Both the position numbers and the translations under genes were made by a program. DNA of 64,000 bases, taken from assembly GCA_949316235.1 (NCBI GenBank), contig OX438743.1, forward strand, positions 37,169,242 to 37,233,241, written 5' to 3'. Source of the DNA: Oegoconia quadripuncta (Eukaryota > Arthropoda > Insecta > Lepidoptera > Autostichidae). The notes under the pieces were generated by a model. It made no database searches and was not told the origin of the DNA. It saw only the letters and a list, made by a program, of their open reading frames with translations. How positions within the stretch are numbered: position 1 is the first letter of the stretch; every line of letters starts with the position of its first letter. Below, piece after piece: positions 45,679 through 56,936 of this stretch.

Positions 45679-46007
45679 ATAGATTTCCAGAGCGACTGGT
45701 TGGAAGTAGTCTACATCCAGCGACTTCTCGCGACCTTTACAATACATACATTACAAAATCCTTTATTGTAATATTTGGCACAAGGGTAAACTGATGGGCG
45801 TATATCATGTAGTGGTACGAAAATGATATATTACCATGGCAATCTATCTGACCTAAAACACATTAGGTTACCATCTATCAACATATCTATACAACTGTTA
45901 ACATAGACCTCTCCCATAGATTTCCAGAGCGACTGGTTGGAAGCAGTCTACATCCAGAGACTTCCCGCGACGATTACACATACAATACAAATATCCTTTA
46001 TTGTACA
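45679..46007 (+). repeat. segment B, then second A-B copy
   Basis: B (45679-45771, inverted RTE-tail sequence ATAGATTTCCAGAGCGACTG), A' (45774-45915) and B' (45916-46007) follow in order, so the A-B unit was tandemly duplicated. Confidence 0.85.
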
Positions 46008-46214
46008 CCAACAGTAGTTACGCAGTATAAACATGTAACTTAGAAATATGGGAAGTACATTGGCGGCCTTATCACTGAAAGTCATTCCTTCCTCGATAAA
46101 AGGAATAGATAATACTAATTTCAGGGTAATAAACTAAGCCTAACTTTATGACTATTATAAAAAAATATATATAACTGACTATTAACGCAAATCTAGTATA
46201 TATAAATACTTAAT

Positions 46215-46395
46215 TAGGTCATCCATCCACTGTGTGATTGGACGACGTCCATTATACTTGGTCTCCATTCTAAAACACAAATGCCCCATCACCATCACTT
46301 CTTGCTATGTGCCCTCCCTACTATCACTTCAACTCACGAATCCGCTGGGCTATGTCGATGATCTTCATTCTTCTACGGATTTTCTCATTACTGAG
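46215..46395 (-). mobile_element. RTE LINE 3' end, decayed
   Basis: GGTCATCCATCCACTGTGTG, TTGGTCTCCATTCTAAAACA and TCTTGCTATGTGCCCTCCCT correspond to the inverted GGCACATAGCAAG part of the RTE tail. Confidence 0.68.
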
Positions 46396-46781
46396 ATATC
46401 TCGTATCATCCACCCATCTCGTAGTAAACACCGACCAATGCTTGTCCATAGCACATTAAGTTATTGTTCTGAAATTTATAATGTCCATATGACCCTCCCT
46501 CGCATCCCACGTTATTTACATCGTGAAAATGTGAAATAAATTTTGTTTTAATCCCTTTATTGTACTTTAAACATAAATTATTGCAAAACTTTTGTGTGTT
46601 TACTATGTTGAGATAACAAGAAGGAAGCCGCCTTAAGCACTGATAAAATAGACCAATTACAAGCTTTTGTTTCTCTTCCCTAGGAGTCTGAGTAACGAAA
46701 ATCTGGAAAACTACCAAAGCTTGGTCTGTGATTGGAAGTTCCAGACTTTCTCATAAATAGCTATATCAATATATATAGCTC

Positions 46782-46984
46782 GACGACCGATTGGTGTAGT
46801 GAATAGTGATCTTGTCTGCGAAACCTTAGGTCACAGATTCGAATCCCGTGAAGGGTTAATGTATGTTTGATGAATACGAACATTTATTCCCGAGTCATGG
46901 ATGTTTATATAAATATTTATGTATCTTTATCCGTTATCTAGTATCCATATACCACAAGCTTTGCTTAGTTTGGGACTAGATGAT
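46782..46984 (+). mobile_element. tRNA-derived SINE, family B
   Basis: Head GACGACCGATTGGTGTAGTG, B box AGATTCGAATCCCGTGAAGG, and body through ATGAATACGAACATTTATTC to the CAAGCTTTGCTTAGTTTGGG end. Related to family A but distinct in body and tail. Confidence 0.83.
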
Positions 46985-46994
46985 TCTTTTTTCT

Positions 46995-47222
46995 TTTTTT
47001 ATGCACAACGGGTTAGCACTTGACCTCAATCATGATGTTAAGTGAAGATGAGGCCGAAGACAAAAGCGTACTGACCCGGACACCCAAATATGACCAAAAT
47101 ATACCCAAACCGAAACACAACAAGCTATTAACATTGCTGTTTGGCGGCAGATTTAAATAAGCTGGTGGTAGCTACCCCGGCGGGCATTTAAAATGCCCTA
47201 CCACCAACCAAATTTAAGTACT
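46995..47222 (-). mobile_element. SINE family C, partial
   Basis: Diverged copy from TTTATGCACAACGGGTTAGC to CCTACCACCAACCAAAT on the plus strand, lacking the tRNA-like end. It follows a family-B SINE. Confidence 0.8.
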
Positions 47223-47577
47223 TGATGTAAGTGTCCGAAAATATTTGTTTATTATTATCAAATTTGCATTTTTTCTTTAATTTCAACATGTCAGTCGTTA
47301 TCTAAGACAGGATTAAGGGGCGACATGCCTGAAACAGAGGCGATGACGTGGCTTTACAAACAATGCATTGTCTCCGTTAAGCCTTTTGTCATTTCACGAC
47401 GTGGATGAGATTAGGAAGAGTTTAGATAGATCAGGTATATCCCTTGTGTATGGTTAGCGACAATACTAAGTCTGGTATTAGATGGAGATATTTATGCAGA
47501 GATTTATGTTAACATTTCGTTTGTACAGTCATCTTCAGAATAATTTGATCAGCCAAAATGTGAGTACATAATAAACT

Positions 47578-47822
47578 AAACTAAATGAATTTACCTAATA
47601 TTATAAATGCGAAAGTTTGTTTGTATGTTTATTTGTTTGTAGCTCAATCACGGCGAAACAGATGAACGGATTTGGATGAAATTTGGTATATAGGTAGAAC
47701 ACACCCTCGATTAAGAAATAGGATATTTTTTATCCCGATAAAGTGAGTAGTTCCCGCGGGATAAATAAATTTCCACGATAACGTTCTTCCCCGCAGGCGA
47801 AGCCGCGGGCGGAAGACTAGTC
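47578..47822 (-). mobile_element. family F non-autonomous element
   Basis: Plus strand: AATATTATAAATGCGAAAGT, GCTCAATCACGGCGAAACAG, GGATTTGGATGAAATTTGGT, then CGCAGGCGAAGCCGCGGGCG and GAAGACTAGT. The best-preserved copy. Confidence 0.8.
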
Positions 47823-47862
47823 CATAATAAATAATACATATTTCAGGCACTTACCCAATCAC

Positions 47863-48076
47863 CTAGTCCCAAACTAGCAAAGCTTGTACTATGGATACTA
47901 GATAACGGATAAACATACATAAATATTTATGTAAACATCCACGACACGGGAATAAATGTTCGTATTCATCACATAAACATATATGTTTATGTGATGAATG
48001 ATCCCTCGCGGGATTCGAACCCGTAACCGTTGGTGTCGCTGACAGGGTCACTATCCACTAAACCAATCGGTCATCA
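47863..48076 (-). mobile_element. tRNA-derived SINE, family B, with new palindrome
   Basis: Reverse copy of the 46782 element, with tail side CACCTAGTCCCAAACTAGC and head side CCAATCGGTCATC. In place of the normal stretch between body and B box it carries a perfect 36-bp palindrome (47964-47999). Confidence 0.83.
47964..47999. repeat. perfect 36-bp palindrome, no loop
   Basis: ATTCATCACATAAACATA followed directly by its exact reverse complement, inside a family-B SINE. Confidence 0.96.
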
Positions 48077-48334
48077 AATAAGGTCTTATATAACAATATA
48101 TTGAAAATTTAAAAAATCCCCAAGAAAACAAATGATTATATATTCTAAATATATTAAACTAACGATTTTATAAGCTAAGTATCTTCGGAACGGTTAAACT
48201 GATTTTCATTAAACATGGTTAAGAACCTGTCCCCTTGTTTCGTCTTTAATATATAAAAAAACTGCACTCAAAATAACACCATCAAACACATAACACCCGA
48301 CGTTTTTCGTCGGGGATTAAAAAATTTAAATTTG

Positions 48335-48625
48335 TTTAGGGTATCTTCGGCCCACTAGGCGTGGGGAGGGATTGTACCCGTATCTATATAGTTAATATAC
48401 CGTACATTCGCACTAAGAAGTTCGATTCTTCATTCATCAACCGAACAGCCAAGGCATGGAGCTCCCTTCCGGCGTCAGTCTTTCCTGAATCCTACAACCT
48501 TGGAATCTCCAAGAGCAGAGTGAATAGGCATTTACAGGGATCGCGTGCTTCATCTTCGACCACATTGTCACTTTCCATCTGGTGTGATTGTGGTCAAACG
48601 TGAATCCAGTCAATCATAAAAAAAA
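48335..48625 (+). mobile_element. LINE 3' end (NIPNIRTKRF family)
   Basis: [39 protein letters not shown] and SKSRVNRHLQGSR, then TTCCATCTGGTGTGATTGTG and an A-rich tail at 48620. Confidence 0.82.
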
Positions 48626-49049
48626 ATACACAATAAATATAATTCAATAAAGTATTAACAGTAGCTGTAGAGATGGCCTTATTCAAACAAATTCGCGTCT
48701 TTAAAAAATTAATGTAGATATTTCGAGTCGAGAGATTAACCCAATCATGGCAGTAATGGAATTACTCCGAGAATATCTTTTTTCAATAATTAAAAAAATA
48801 TCCAAATTGGTTATGTAATCTTGGAGTAATCAGGACTTTATTTATAAATACGAGTTTATCGGGTAATGTCTAGGGAAATTCAAGGTCAAGTTTAACAGAA
48901 ATTTCTCTATCACATAATGACAATACAAATATAATACAAATACACTATATTACAGAAAGTGGTAAGAGTAGAATGTAAAATTTGGCGACCTTATCACTAA
49001 AAGCGATCTCCTCCAGGCACGCTTTGGGTATAAGGAGATAGGTAGGTTG

Positions 49050-49136
49050 TGCGGTATTATTATCGTAGCAAGTGGAAGTCTGTGGTCTCTGCCTAGCCCA
49101 TACGGGAAACAGGCGTGACTTTATGTATGTATGTAT
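49050..49136 (+). mobile_element. LINE tail with (ATGT)n end
   Basis: ATCGTAGCAAGTGGAAGTCT, GTGGTCTCTGCCTAGCCCAT, then GACTTTATGTATGTATGTAT. It lies just upstream of the truncated LINE at 49226. Confidence 0.72.
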
Positions 49137-49237
49137 GTGCGGTATTAAATAAGATGACATGATATGTGTAAAGGAAAGTCGTATGAAAAGAGAGCAAGAA
49201 TCCATTTAAACATGATGAACAGGGTTTTATATCGGTA

Positions 49238-50573
49238 TCGGCCTATTTCAATTCTCACGGCTCTTTCAAAAATTCTAGAACGCATCATGAATAGTAGATT
49301 GATTGCCTTCCTTGAGAGCAACGACCTTCTATCGAAATCTCAATATGGTTTTCGTCGCAGAAAATCCACTGATGATGCAATTCATGATCTTCTTGATTAC
49401 ATAACTAACAATCTTGATAAAGGAAATAAGAGCTTATCGATCTTTCTTGATTTGAGTAAGGCGTTTGATTCCGTTTCAATCCCGCAACTTATCAACAAAC
49501 TTGATGCAATAGGAGTTAGAGGAAAGCCTTTGCAGTTGTTTTCTGACTATTTAACCGATAGACGACAAACTGTGGTAATAGATAACATAACCAGTGAGGA
49601 ATCTACTAACGTATATGGTGTGCCTCAAGGTTCAATCCTGGGACCTACACTTTTCCTAATATATATCAACGACCTTTATCAATTTCCCCTCACAAATGGT
49701 AAAATAGTGGCATACGCAGACGATACTGCTCTAGTGTTTTCAGCAAAAAATTGGTATGAAGTGTTCGAATACGCCCAAACAGGTCTTAACCTTATAAACG
49801 ACTGGCTTAATCAAAATTTACTTACTCTAAATTCTTCTAAAACTAAATACATGTTATTTGGTATGCGTAGTACCTCTCTTCCGTCGCATAATGACCACAC
49901 CTTAATCATTCACTCCTGCGATCTACAGGACTACCTACAGCGGTGCGACTGTCAGAGTCTTGAAGAAGTACCTACTATAAAATACCTTGGATTGACCTTG
50001 GATACTCACCTTACTTTCCTACCGCACATTGAGTTACTTACATCTAGAATTCGTAAACTTACTTATGTTTTTAAACAAATACGTTATATTGCTGGTCCAG
50101 ACTTAATTAAAACAGTTTATCAAGCTCTTTGTCAATCCTTAATTATTTACTGTATTACCATTTGGGGAGGTGCCGCAAAAACACACTGTATTAAAGTTGA
50201 ACGTGCACAAAGACTTATACTTAAAGTTGCTACTTTCAGCCCATTCCTGTTTCCCACGCAAGATCTTTATAAAATATGCCAAACCCCCACTGTTCGTCAA
50301 TTACATATATTGCATACCATACTCAAACAACACTCCCTAGTTTCCCCCCATGATTTGACCACTAATAGACATAGACCACTTGTTTGCAAAACCCCAAAAT
50401 GTAACTCATCCTTTATGCATAGATTTTTCGTTTTTCTCGGACCTTTTCTTTACAATAAAATAAACTATATCCTGAGGATTATTCAATTAAATAAATTTGA
50501 ATGTAAACATAAACTTACCCATTGGATACTGCAATTAAATTACGATGATACTGAAAATCTCTTAAAACTTTAA
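49238..50573 (+). CDS. LINE reverse transcriptase, N-terminally truncated
   Basis: About 445 codons. Motifs in order are YRPISILTALSKILER, QYGFRRRKSTDDAI, FLDLSKAFDSV, GVPQGSILGPTLFLIYINDL, AYADDTALVF (catalytic YADD), and IKYLGLTLD. A C-terminal region without RNase H follows, ending FECKHKLTHWILQLNYDD. The frame is uninterrupted, so the copy is fairly young. There is no genuine start codon; codons before YRPIS are flanking DNA. Confidence 0.88.
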
Positions 50574-50593
50574 ACTTTAATTTACAGGTTAGA

Positions 50594-50817
<224 letters not shown>

Positions 50818-51027
50818 CCTTTCTTTCATATTATTTTTGTTTTTGTATAAGACCATTTGTTTGTAAATTTTTAGTTCCACTCCGCTGGGTGGAGGCCTGG
50901 AGTCCTGAAATACAGACTTTTATAGTCTAGCTCAGGCTCCAGTCCACCACATCTAATAATTTTGTGATCTTTTCTTTTTATTTTTGGATTTCTTGTTTGT
51001 TGAACAGATGTGGTGTGAAAATAAAAT

Positions 51028-51062
<35 letters not shown>

Positions 51063-51228
51063 TGATAACATGACTCTACATTTGAAATTACTGATTGAAA
51101 TTATATTTGAAATTTCGACCAATACAAACTTGCCGGGATACTTTATGGGTTACTTTTAATTACTCGTCAATACCAAAGGGTATGGATACAAACAACTTTC
51201 CCAAAGAAACAACTTTTTAAAAATTATT

Positions 51229-51300
51229 TAACTATGCTTAGCGTGGAACTAGATGGCGCTGTGTGTATGTCCAAGGATATTTATTTATCAATATTATTTA
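51229..51300 (+). mobile_element. tRNA-derived SINE, family A, tail fragment
   Basis: Only the last 70 bp (GGAACTAGATGGCGCTGTGT, then ATTT repeats). Confidence 0.75.
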
Positions 51301-51571
51301 TTATAATTCTTTTTCCAAGTTAATTTTAAATAACTTTTATATTACATACATACTAGTGGGTAATAGCAGAAAATCAGCGTTTTGCTCTCTGAGCAATTAT
51401 AGACACTGAGCTATGAATGATCCATTTTGTACGGCTGTAGCACACACATACTCTAGTGTATCCTGATGTTACTTTTATGGATTGTTATAAAATATGTTTA
51501 TCCAATTGCTTTGAAACTTATGGTATGTGTGTGACTGGAGATACAAATAAACGATTTGCCTATTTATCTAT

Positions 51572-51935
51572 CTACATACATAATGTCTCACCTGTTTCCC
51601 GTAGGGGTAGGCAGAGACCACAGACTTCCACTTGCTACGATCCTGACACACCTCTTTTACTTTGTTCACTTTCATAAGGTTGTTCATACATGCTCGTCGG
51701 TTTAGGGTACTCTTGACTTGGCCTTTCTTTAAGACGTTCCCGATTTGATCATGGTACGTTCATCGTGGTCTTCCCCTACCAATACTACCGCCCACATTGG
51801 CTTCGTATATCTGTTTCGTAAGTCTTCTTTCATTCATCCTCTCCACATGTCCAAACCAGCTCAGCATATCTTTTTCAATCTTTGTCACTACGTCTTCATT
51901 CCAACTGCTTAACTCCTTATTACTTAATTATTAAC
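51572..51935 (-). mobile_element. LINE 3' part with (ATGT)n-type end
   Basis: The minus strand encodes an MNERR..KQIYEANVG-like segment, a GRGRP box, then IGNVLKKGQVKST and RRACMNNLMKV, with frame breaks. The same 3' end as 49050 (CACAGACTTCCACTTGCTAC inverted) is present. Confidence 0.72.
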
Positions 51936-52206
51936 ATTTTTTGGTACTTACGGCCACCTGAATACTGAATTACTTTCACACCTATAGCAAATTGAACAAT
52001 GATTATCTGATATGGCATTTCGTTTTTGCATTGTCAATTCAAAGAGGCTACTTTCCTTTGATCAAATCTCGAAAGAAGGAAACGGAAAAAAGAAGAATTT
52101 CTTTTATTTTACATGGGAACAGTGAAATCTTTGTGCAAAACCAAGGCGTAAATTTATAGTATATTAGTGTAGTCATATTTATGTTTATTATATTATCCAT
52201 ATACAC

Positions 52207-52510
52207 TGGTAGCTCAGCCGCATTCGCTATTCGTTTTCGATTAGCGAAGTTAAGCAATGTCTGGCGCGGTCAGACATTGGATGGGTGACCACTAATGGTA
52301 TTTTAATAGGAGTGTTTCCGTGCTTCGGAGAGCACGTTAAATTGTCAGACCTGGTCGTTTTCAATTGAAGATAGTTGTTAAGCCAAGTTGGTGGACTAGA
52401 GGGGCGGCTTAAAACTGTCACATGGCCATTAGTCAGACACATCTAACAATCCACACTGGGCCAGCGTCGTGGATTATGTCCCTTACCCTGTCCCAGTGAG
52501 AGGAGGCTTG
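52207..52510 (+). mobile_element. 5S-rRNA-derived SINE
   Basis: GCGAAGTTAAGCAATGTCTG then TTGGATGGGTGACCACTAAT match the internal control region of animal 5S rRNA (GAAGTTAAGCAACGTCGGGC and TGGATGGGTGACC). A non-5S body follows, ending CCCAGTGAGAGGAGGCTTG. A second, more diverged copy lies at 63665. Confidence 0.8.
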
Positions 52511-52567
52511 TATGTGGATATATTTGGACGTATTGTACCAATACTATAATTTACAGTATAAATTTTT

Positions 52568-52715
52568 GTATGCACAACTAGATATCGTTTGCCATCGATC
52601 ACACCTGATGTTAAGTGAAGATGAGGCCGAAGGAGCAAACCCGGACCCCCCAACTTATTTGAGGAACCGGTCACCTTATCTGTGACAGTCGGAACACAAC
52701 AATGCAATAAAATGG
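52568..52715 (-). mobile_element. SINE family C, partial
   Basis: Tail and part of the core (CACACCTGATGTTAAGTGAA, GTCGGAACACAACAATGC); the rest is missing. Confidence 0.78.
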
Positions 52716-53293
52716 CGGTATCGGTCATAAAAAAATTAATATCTCGAAAACGAAATGAGATATCCAAAAAATAAATAAATAAGATCCCTAGAGATATGAC
52801 TTTTGGGCTACATTTTAAAAAATATAACTGATGGGTATTTCAGAAGTTGTACCTTTATGACGCGGAGTTTACACGCGGAGAGCGCGAGAGTGCGGTAGAG
52901 ACGGTGAATAAATGTTTTGGAGCATGATTATGTTTTTGGACGTAGTAATTCTTTGTGAATAAATATAAATATGTATTTGATCTAATTTGTTTATTAAAAA
53001 ACTTTTTTTTTAGAAAAATAAAATATAAGTATTTCTCTAAGAAAATGAAAATCTAATGAAAATAAATAATACTTTATGAAAATAAGACGCCATAATTGTT
53101 TAGTTAAAAATAATTCAGTTCATTTAGCAGATTCATTTTTAATGTACCCAAAGGTCGTGGCAGACATGAGATTTGTGATTTTTTTTCGAAGATGCGCGGT
53201 CAAAGAAACTATTTGCGATTTTATTATAATGCATAAAGTTTTTTTGAGTACTTTACCATTTCAAAAATATTACTTATCTGTAGAATTCCTAAC

Positions 53294-53379
53294 CCTTCGT
53301 TTTCCTTTGCCGTAGTCTGGTGAAATCATAGTCTGGGCGCGCCCGCAGCTCGCTATCGGCGAGGTTGGCACCATGTAGC
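53294..53379 (-). CDS. candidate upstream exon of the RapGAP-BTB gene
   Basis: This 86-nt GC-rich stretch in AT-rich DNA is preceded on the minus strand by an acceptor (CCCTGACAG) and followed by a donor (AAGG/GTTAGG). One frame reads 28 codons (LHGANLADSELRARPDYDFT then RLRQRKTK) with one base over at each end. The trailing G completes a GAT (Asp) codon with the first bases of the 45007 exon, so the phase fits. No domain is recognisable in so short a piece. Assignment is inference from splice sites, phase and composition. Confidence 0.55.
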
Positions 53380-53719
53380 CTGTCAGGGTAAAGCCCCACA
53401 GCTTAATGTGTTTATGTTGAAATGTAATACACAAATTAATTTTACCATTCTGTATTTCCAATTTTCTGTAGGTTCTCGCACGAACGAGTATCAACTTGGA
53501 GTCGATGTTTCTAAGATAAAATTACGAATTATTACGAAATTATTATATACAGGGTGAATTTTTCAAGTGGAACGGGATTGCCAATTCGAAACTATGATAG
53601 CGAAAAATACTCAAAGGAATCACGGGCCCGATTTTGACAAACTTTGAAAACTAAAACTGAATAATTTGATTTATGAAAATCCTACTTAAGCAATCTTTAT
53701 TGCACCAAAATGTTACATA

Positions 53720-53957
53720 CTAGCTTTCCGCCCGCGGCTTCGCTTACGTGGAATAACTTTATCGCGGAAATTTGTTTATCTCGCGGGAACTACTCAGTTT
53801 ATCGGGATAAAGAATATCCTATGATTCAATCCAGGGTTTTTTCTACCTATATACCAAATTTCATCCAAATCCGTTCATCCGATTCGCCGTGATTGAGTAA
53901 CAAACAAACTAAGAAGCAAACATCCAATCTTTCGCATTTATAATATTAGTTAGATAA
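53720..53957 (+). mobile_element. family F non-autonomous element
   Basis: ACTAGCTTTCCGCCCGCGGC, ACTACTCAGTTTATCGGGAT, ATCCGTTCATCCGATTCGCC, then TTTCGCATTTATAATATTAG. Confidence 0.8.
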
Positions 53958-54439
53958 AAGAGTACAAACGATAGGTCATGTACAAAGGTGGACTATGGTG
54001 TATTGCACGGTTCGTACATTTTTTACATTTCATAGTTATGGAGAGAATAGGGCGTGTTCGGGTCTATTTCCGTGTTTTTGGTTGTTACTTAGTGCTTTAT
54101 TTAAGTTAGTTGTGTACAAAAGTTTACTAACATTTAAGGCAGACTTATTTCTTTAAGAGATCTCTTCCACGCAACCCGAACCCAATTGCGTATTTCGTTT
54201 TTCGTGGACATGTTATTTTTTTTACTATCACACTCAGGGGATCAAGACGAATCTACGAACACCCTGCACTTCAAAATTAGTCCAGCCCAGTGGCGTGCCC
54301 TCCATACAGACAGAAAGGCAGTGCTTCAATAAAGCTTTCCTCTAAAGCCATTGTCAAGACAGCTGATACATACTTATATGATATTCTAGTTAATCAAATC
54401 AATAAAAAAAAATAATAAATTATTATTTTGAAGTTGTAG

Positions 54440-54722
54440 TTTTTTTTTTATTAAAAACTGGTTTCGCGTTTGACTATAATCTCACCTGATGGAAAGTGAC
54501 GATGTAGCCGAAGATGTATCACACGCACCCAGTAAATGCCTATTCACTCTAGACTTGAAGATCCCAAGGTTGTAAGTGTCGGGAAAAACCGACGCGCGCA
54601 GTGAGTTCCATACCTTAGCAGTCCGCATTATAAATGATGAAGCAAAGCGCTTAGTGCGGATGTTCGGTATGTTGACAACATATGGATGGAAACCCCCCCC
54701 GCGCCTGGTTGTCCGAAGATGG
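54440..54722 (-). mobile_element. LINE 3' end (NIPNIRTKRF family)
   Basis: Minus strand: NIPNIRTKRFASSFI, RTAKVWNSL, FPDTYNLGIFKSRVNRHL, then the 3' UTR (CATCACTTTCCATCAGGTGA-like) and an A-rich tail. Homologous tails occur at 48335 and 20338 (plus) and 6476 (minus). It abuts an oppositely oriented endonuclease fragment. Confidence 0.82.
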
Positions 54723-55068
54723 AAAGGGGACGGTGGAATAAGATTATCCAATGGAACGCCCAAAGTATTAGACCGAAAATTGTAGCATTTACAGAAATTC
54801 TGAGGCAGGAAAAAATCCACATAGCTGTTATTAGTGAGACGTGGTTAGAGCCGGAGAGTTATATAAAGGTAGGAAATTATAATATTTATCGACAAGACAG
54901 GGATGACGGGTATGGGGGGGTGATGATCCTGTCGCATCCATCCATTAAGGTCCGAGTGTTGCATATGCCAGTAGATAACCAGCAAATTCAAGTAGTATGT
55001 ATTAAATTACTTAATTGTCAGCCTATAGAAAATGTTATTGCAGTTTATTGTCCATCTACTGTAAATAC
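54722..55068 (+). mobile_element. LINE endonuclease fragment in inverted orientation
   Basis: Encodes WNKIIQWNAQSIRPK, IHIAVISETWLEP, YNIYRQDRDDGYGGVMIL and VIAVYCPS. These are the first motifs of an APE-type endonuclease (N at the start, the E of SETWL, and D/G-rich GYGG). The open frame ends soon after CPSTVN, where homology stops, so only about the first 110 residues survive. Confidence 0.85.
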
Positions 55069-55259
55069 ATGTTGACAACATATGTTTTTCTCATTTAATA
55101 GCAAATTTTATAATTCTGCCTACTTTGTGACAAAACATTGTGCACACCACTGGTCCAGCTGATTGTGTTACTGGAGGTACACTGAAATCTATATTCGTAC
55201 ATACTAAGTAAGTAAGAGTTTCATATAAAGTCAATGATAATATTCTATATACCTTAAAT

Positions 55260-55472
55260 TACTTACCCAAGGTTTCGCCCGCGTGGATTACTTAATCTAT
55301 AGAAGTAATTTGTTTATTCAGCGGGAACTACATATTTTATTAGCATTAAAGTATCCTATGCCCAATTCTAGGGTATATTCTACTTTTCATCCCAATCCGT
55401 TCATTCGTTTCACCGTGACTAAGCAAGAAACAAACAAACATCCAAACTTTCGCATTTATAAAATTAGTTGGA
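55260..55472 (+). mobile_element. family F non-autonomous element
   Basis: ACTTACCCAAGGTTTCGCCC, GCGGGAACTACATATTTTAT, CATTCGTTTCACCGTGACTA, then TTTCGCATTTATAAAATTAG; diverged at the left end. Confidence 0.75.
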
Positions 55473-56384
55473 AGTTGGATTGTAATCTCTCAGGGTCAAA
55501 TTATATTCCATTTGTAAAGCAAACATTCCTTCATTTGATAAATTAAGAATTATGTTATGTGTCAACTTATTTTCCCTTGTCGTTTTGTGTTCATAAATCA
55601 TTAATAATGTTTTTGAATCCAAGTAGCAGGTAGAAACTTCAGGATGTCAGAGAAGTTTACAAAGTTTCCAGTAGGTTGGACCTAACTTCTGGAGCCGTCA
55701 AGATGTCAAAACAAATTCTTAAAAATGTCTTCCACTCCCATCTGGCAACCTTAATTTTTTTATTAATTTTCGGAGCTATATTTTTATGCGATATCCGGGA
55801 GTTTTATACATTACAATGGGCAATTTATCTTATATGCTGTTTATCCCGAGGTGCTGCCAAAAGCTTTTGGGCTTCGCTTCCTTTTAAGAGACTTACTTTA
55901 TTATTTTATTTATTTACATAGAATCAATAGCATTTATTTATTTATTTAACACTTAATTGTATATAAGCGTACACGTCAAACAAAACAAAAAAACAGGAGA
56001 ATATTAAAATATACAAAAGGCGAGCTTATCTCTATAAGAGATCTCTTCCATTATTACAATTTCTTACAAAGATATGCCAATTAAAGATTCACATTATGTT
56101 ACTGTCAATGGTTATCGTTATAATCGAAGGAGTAACCTGTTAATTATATTATAATATAAATTGCAAATTTAGAAAACCCCCGAGAAAACAAGCGATTAAA
56201 ACAAAACGGCTGAACCGATTTTGATATAACATGTCTATGAGCCACCCCTAGAAAACTTGCACTCAAATAAAAATAACCGCAACCAAATCGATTCACCCGT
56301 TTAAGAGCTACGGTGCCACAGACAGATAGACGCTTAGTGGTCAAACTTATTACACCCCTCTTTGGCGTCGGGGGTTAAAAAGTT

Positions 56385-56612
56385 AAGAGGCAGTGGGCGG
56401 GGCACATTGCTCGTAGGACCGACGGCCGTTGGGGCGGAAAGGTTCTCGAGTGGCGACCACGCAACGGAAGATGCAGCGTGGATCGACGATTTGGTAAAGA
56501 TCGCGGGAAGCCGCTGGATGCGGGCAGTGCAGGACCGATCGTTGTGGAGATCTTCGGGGGAGGCCTTTGTCCAGAAGCAGCAGTCTTTCGGCTGATATGA
56601 TGATGATGACTT
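56385..56612 (+). mobile_element. RTE LINE 3' end
   Basis: AGTGGGCGGGGCACATTGCT, GACCGACGGCCGTTGGGGCG, ATCGACGATTTGGTAAAGAT, CAGAAGCAGCAGTCTTTCGG, then GATATGATGATGATGA. A short deletion removes the GRP motif. Confidence 0.8.
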
Positions 56613-56936
56613 TACAATAAATACATTTTTTGTATTTCCAGTAAACACCGCCTACCTAATGCGATGTTCCTAATTTTATACATAGAATCAGTCAAAGGTA
56701 TAGGAAATCTTTAGTCTACTCCTTAGATGTACATTTATTTGCATCTACACACACACACACATAACAATCTTACATATAAAAGATTAAAATAACAAACACA
56801 GGTGCAGAAACATCAAATATTATGTGCCATATACCTATATACGGCACATAATAAACACTGTTTATTTGCCACTGACGGGCAAAATACTGAATTCTGCTAT
56901 AACCAGAGGCTTGGTCGTGAGACAAAGTTTGGTGTT

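Noticed and set aside
52228..52300. A functional 5S rRNA gene
   Set aside because: Only the internal promoter part matches, with changes, and it is fused to a repeated non-5S body.
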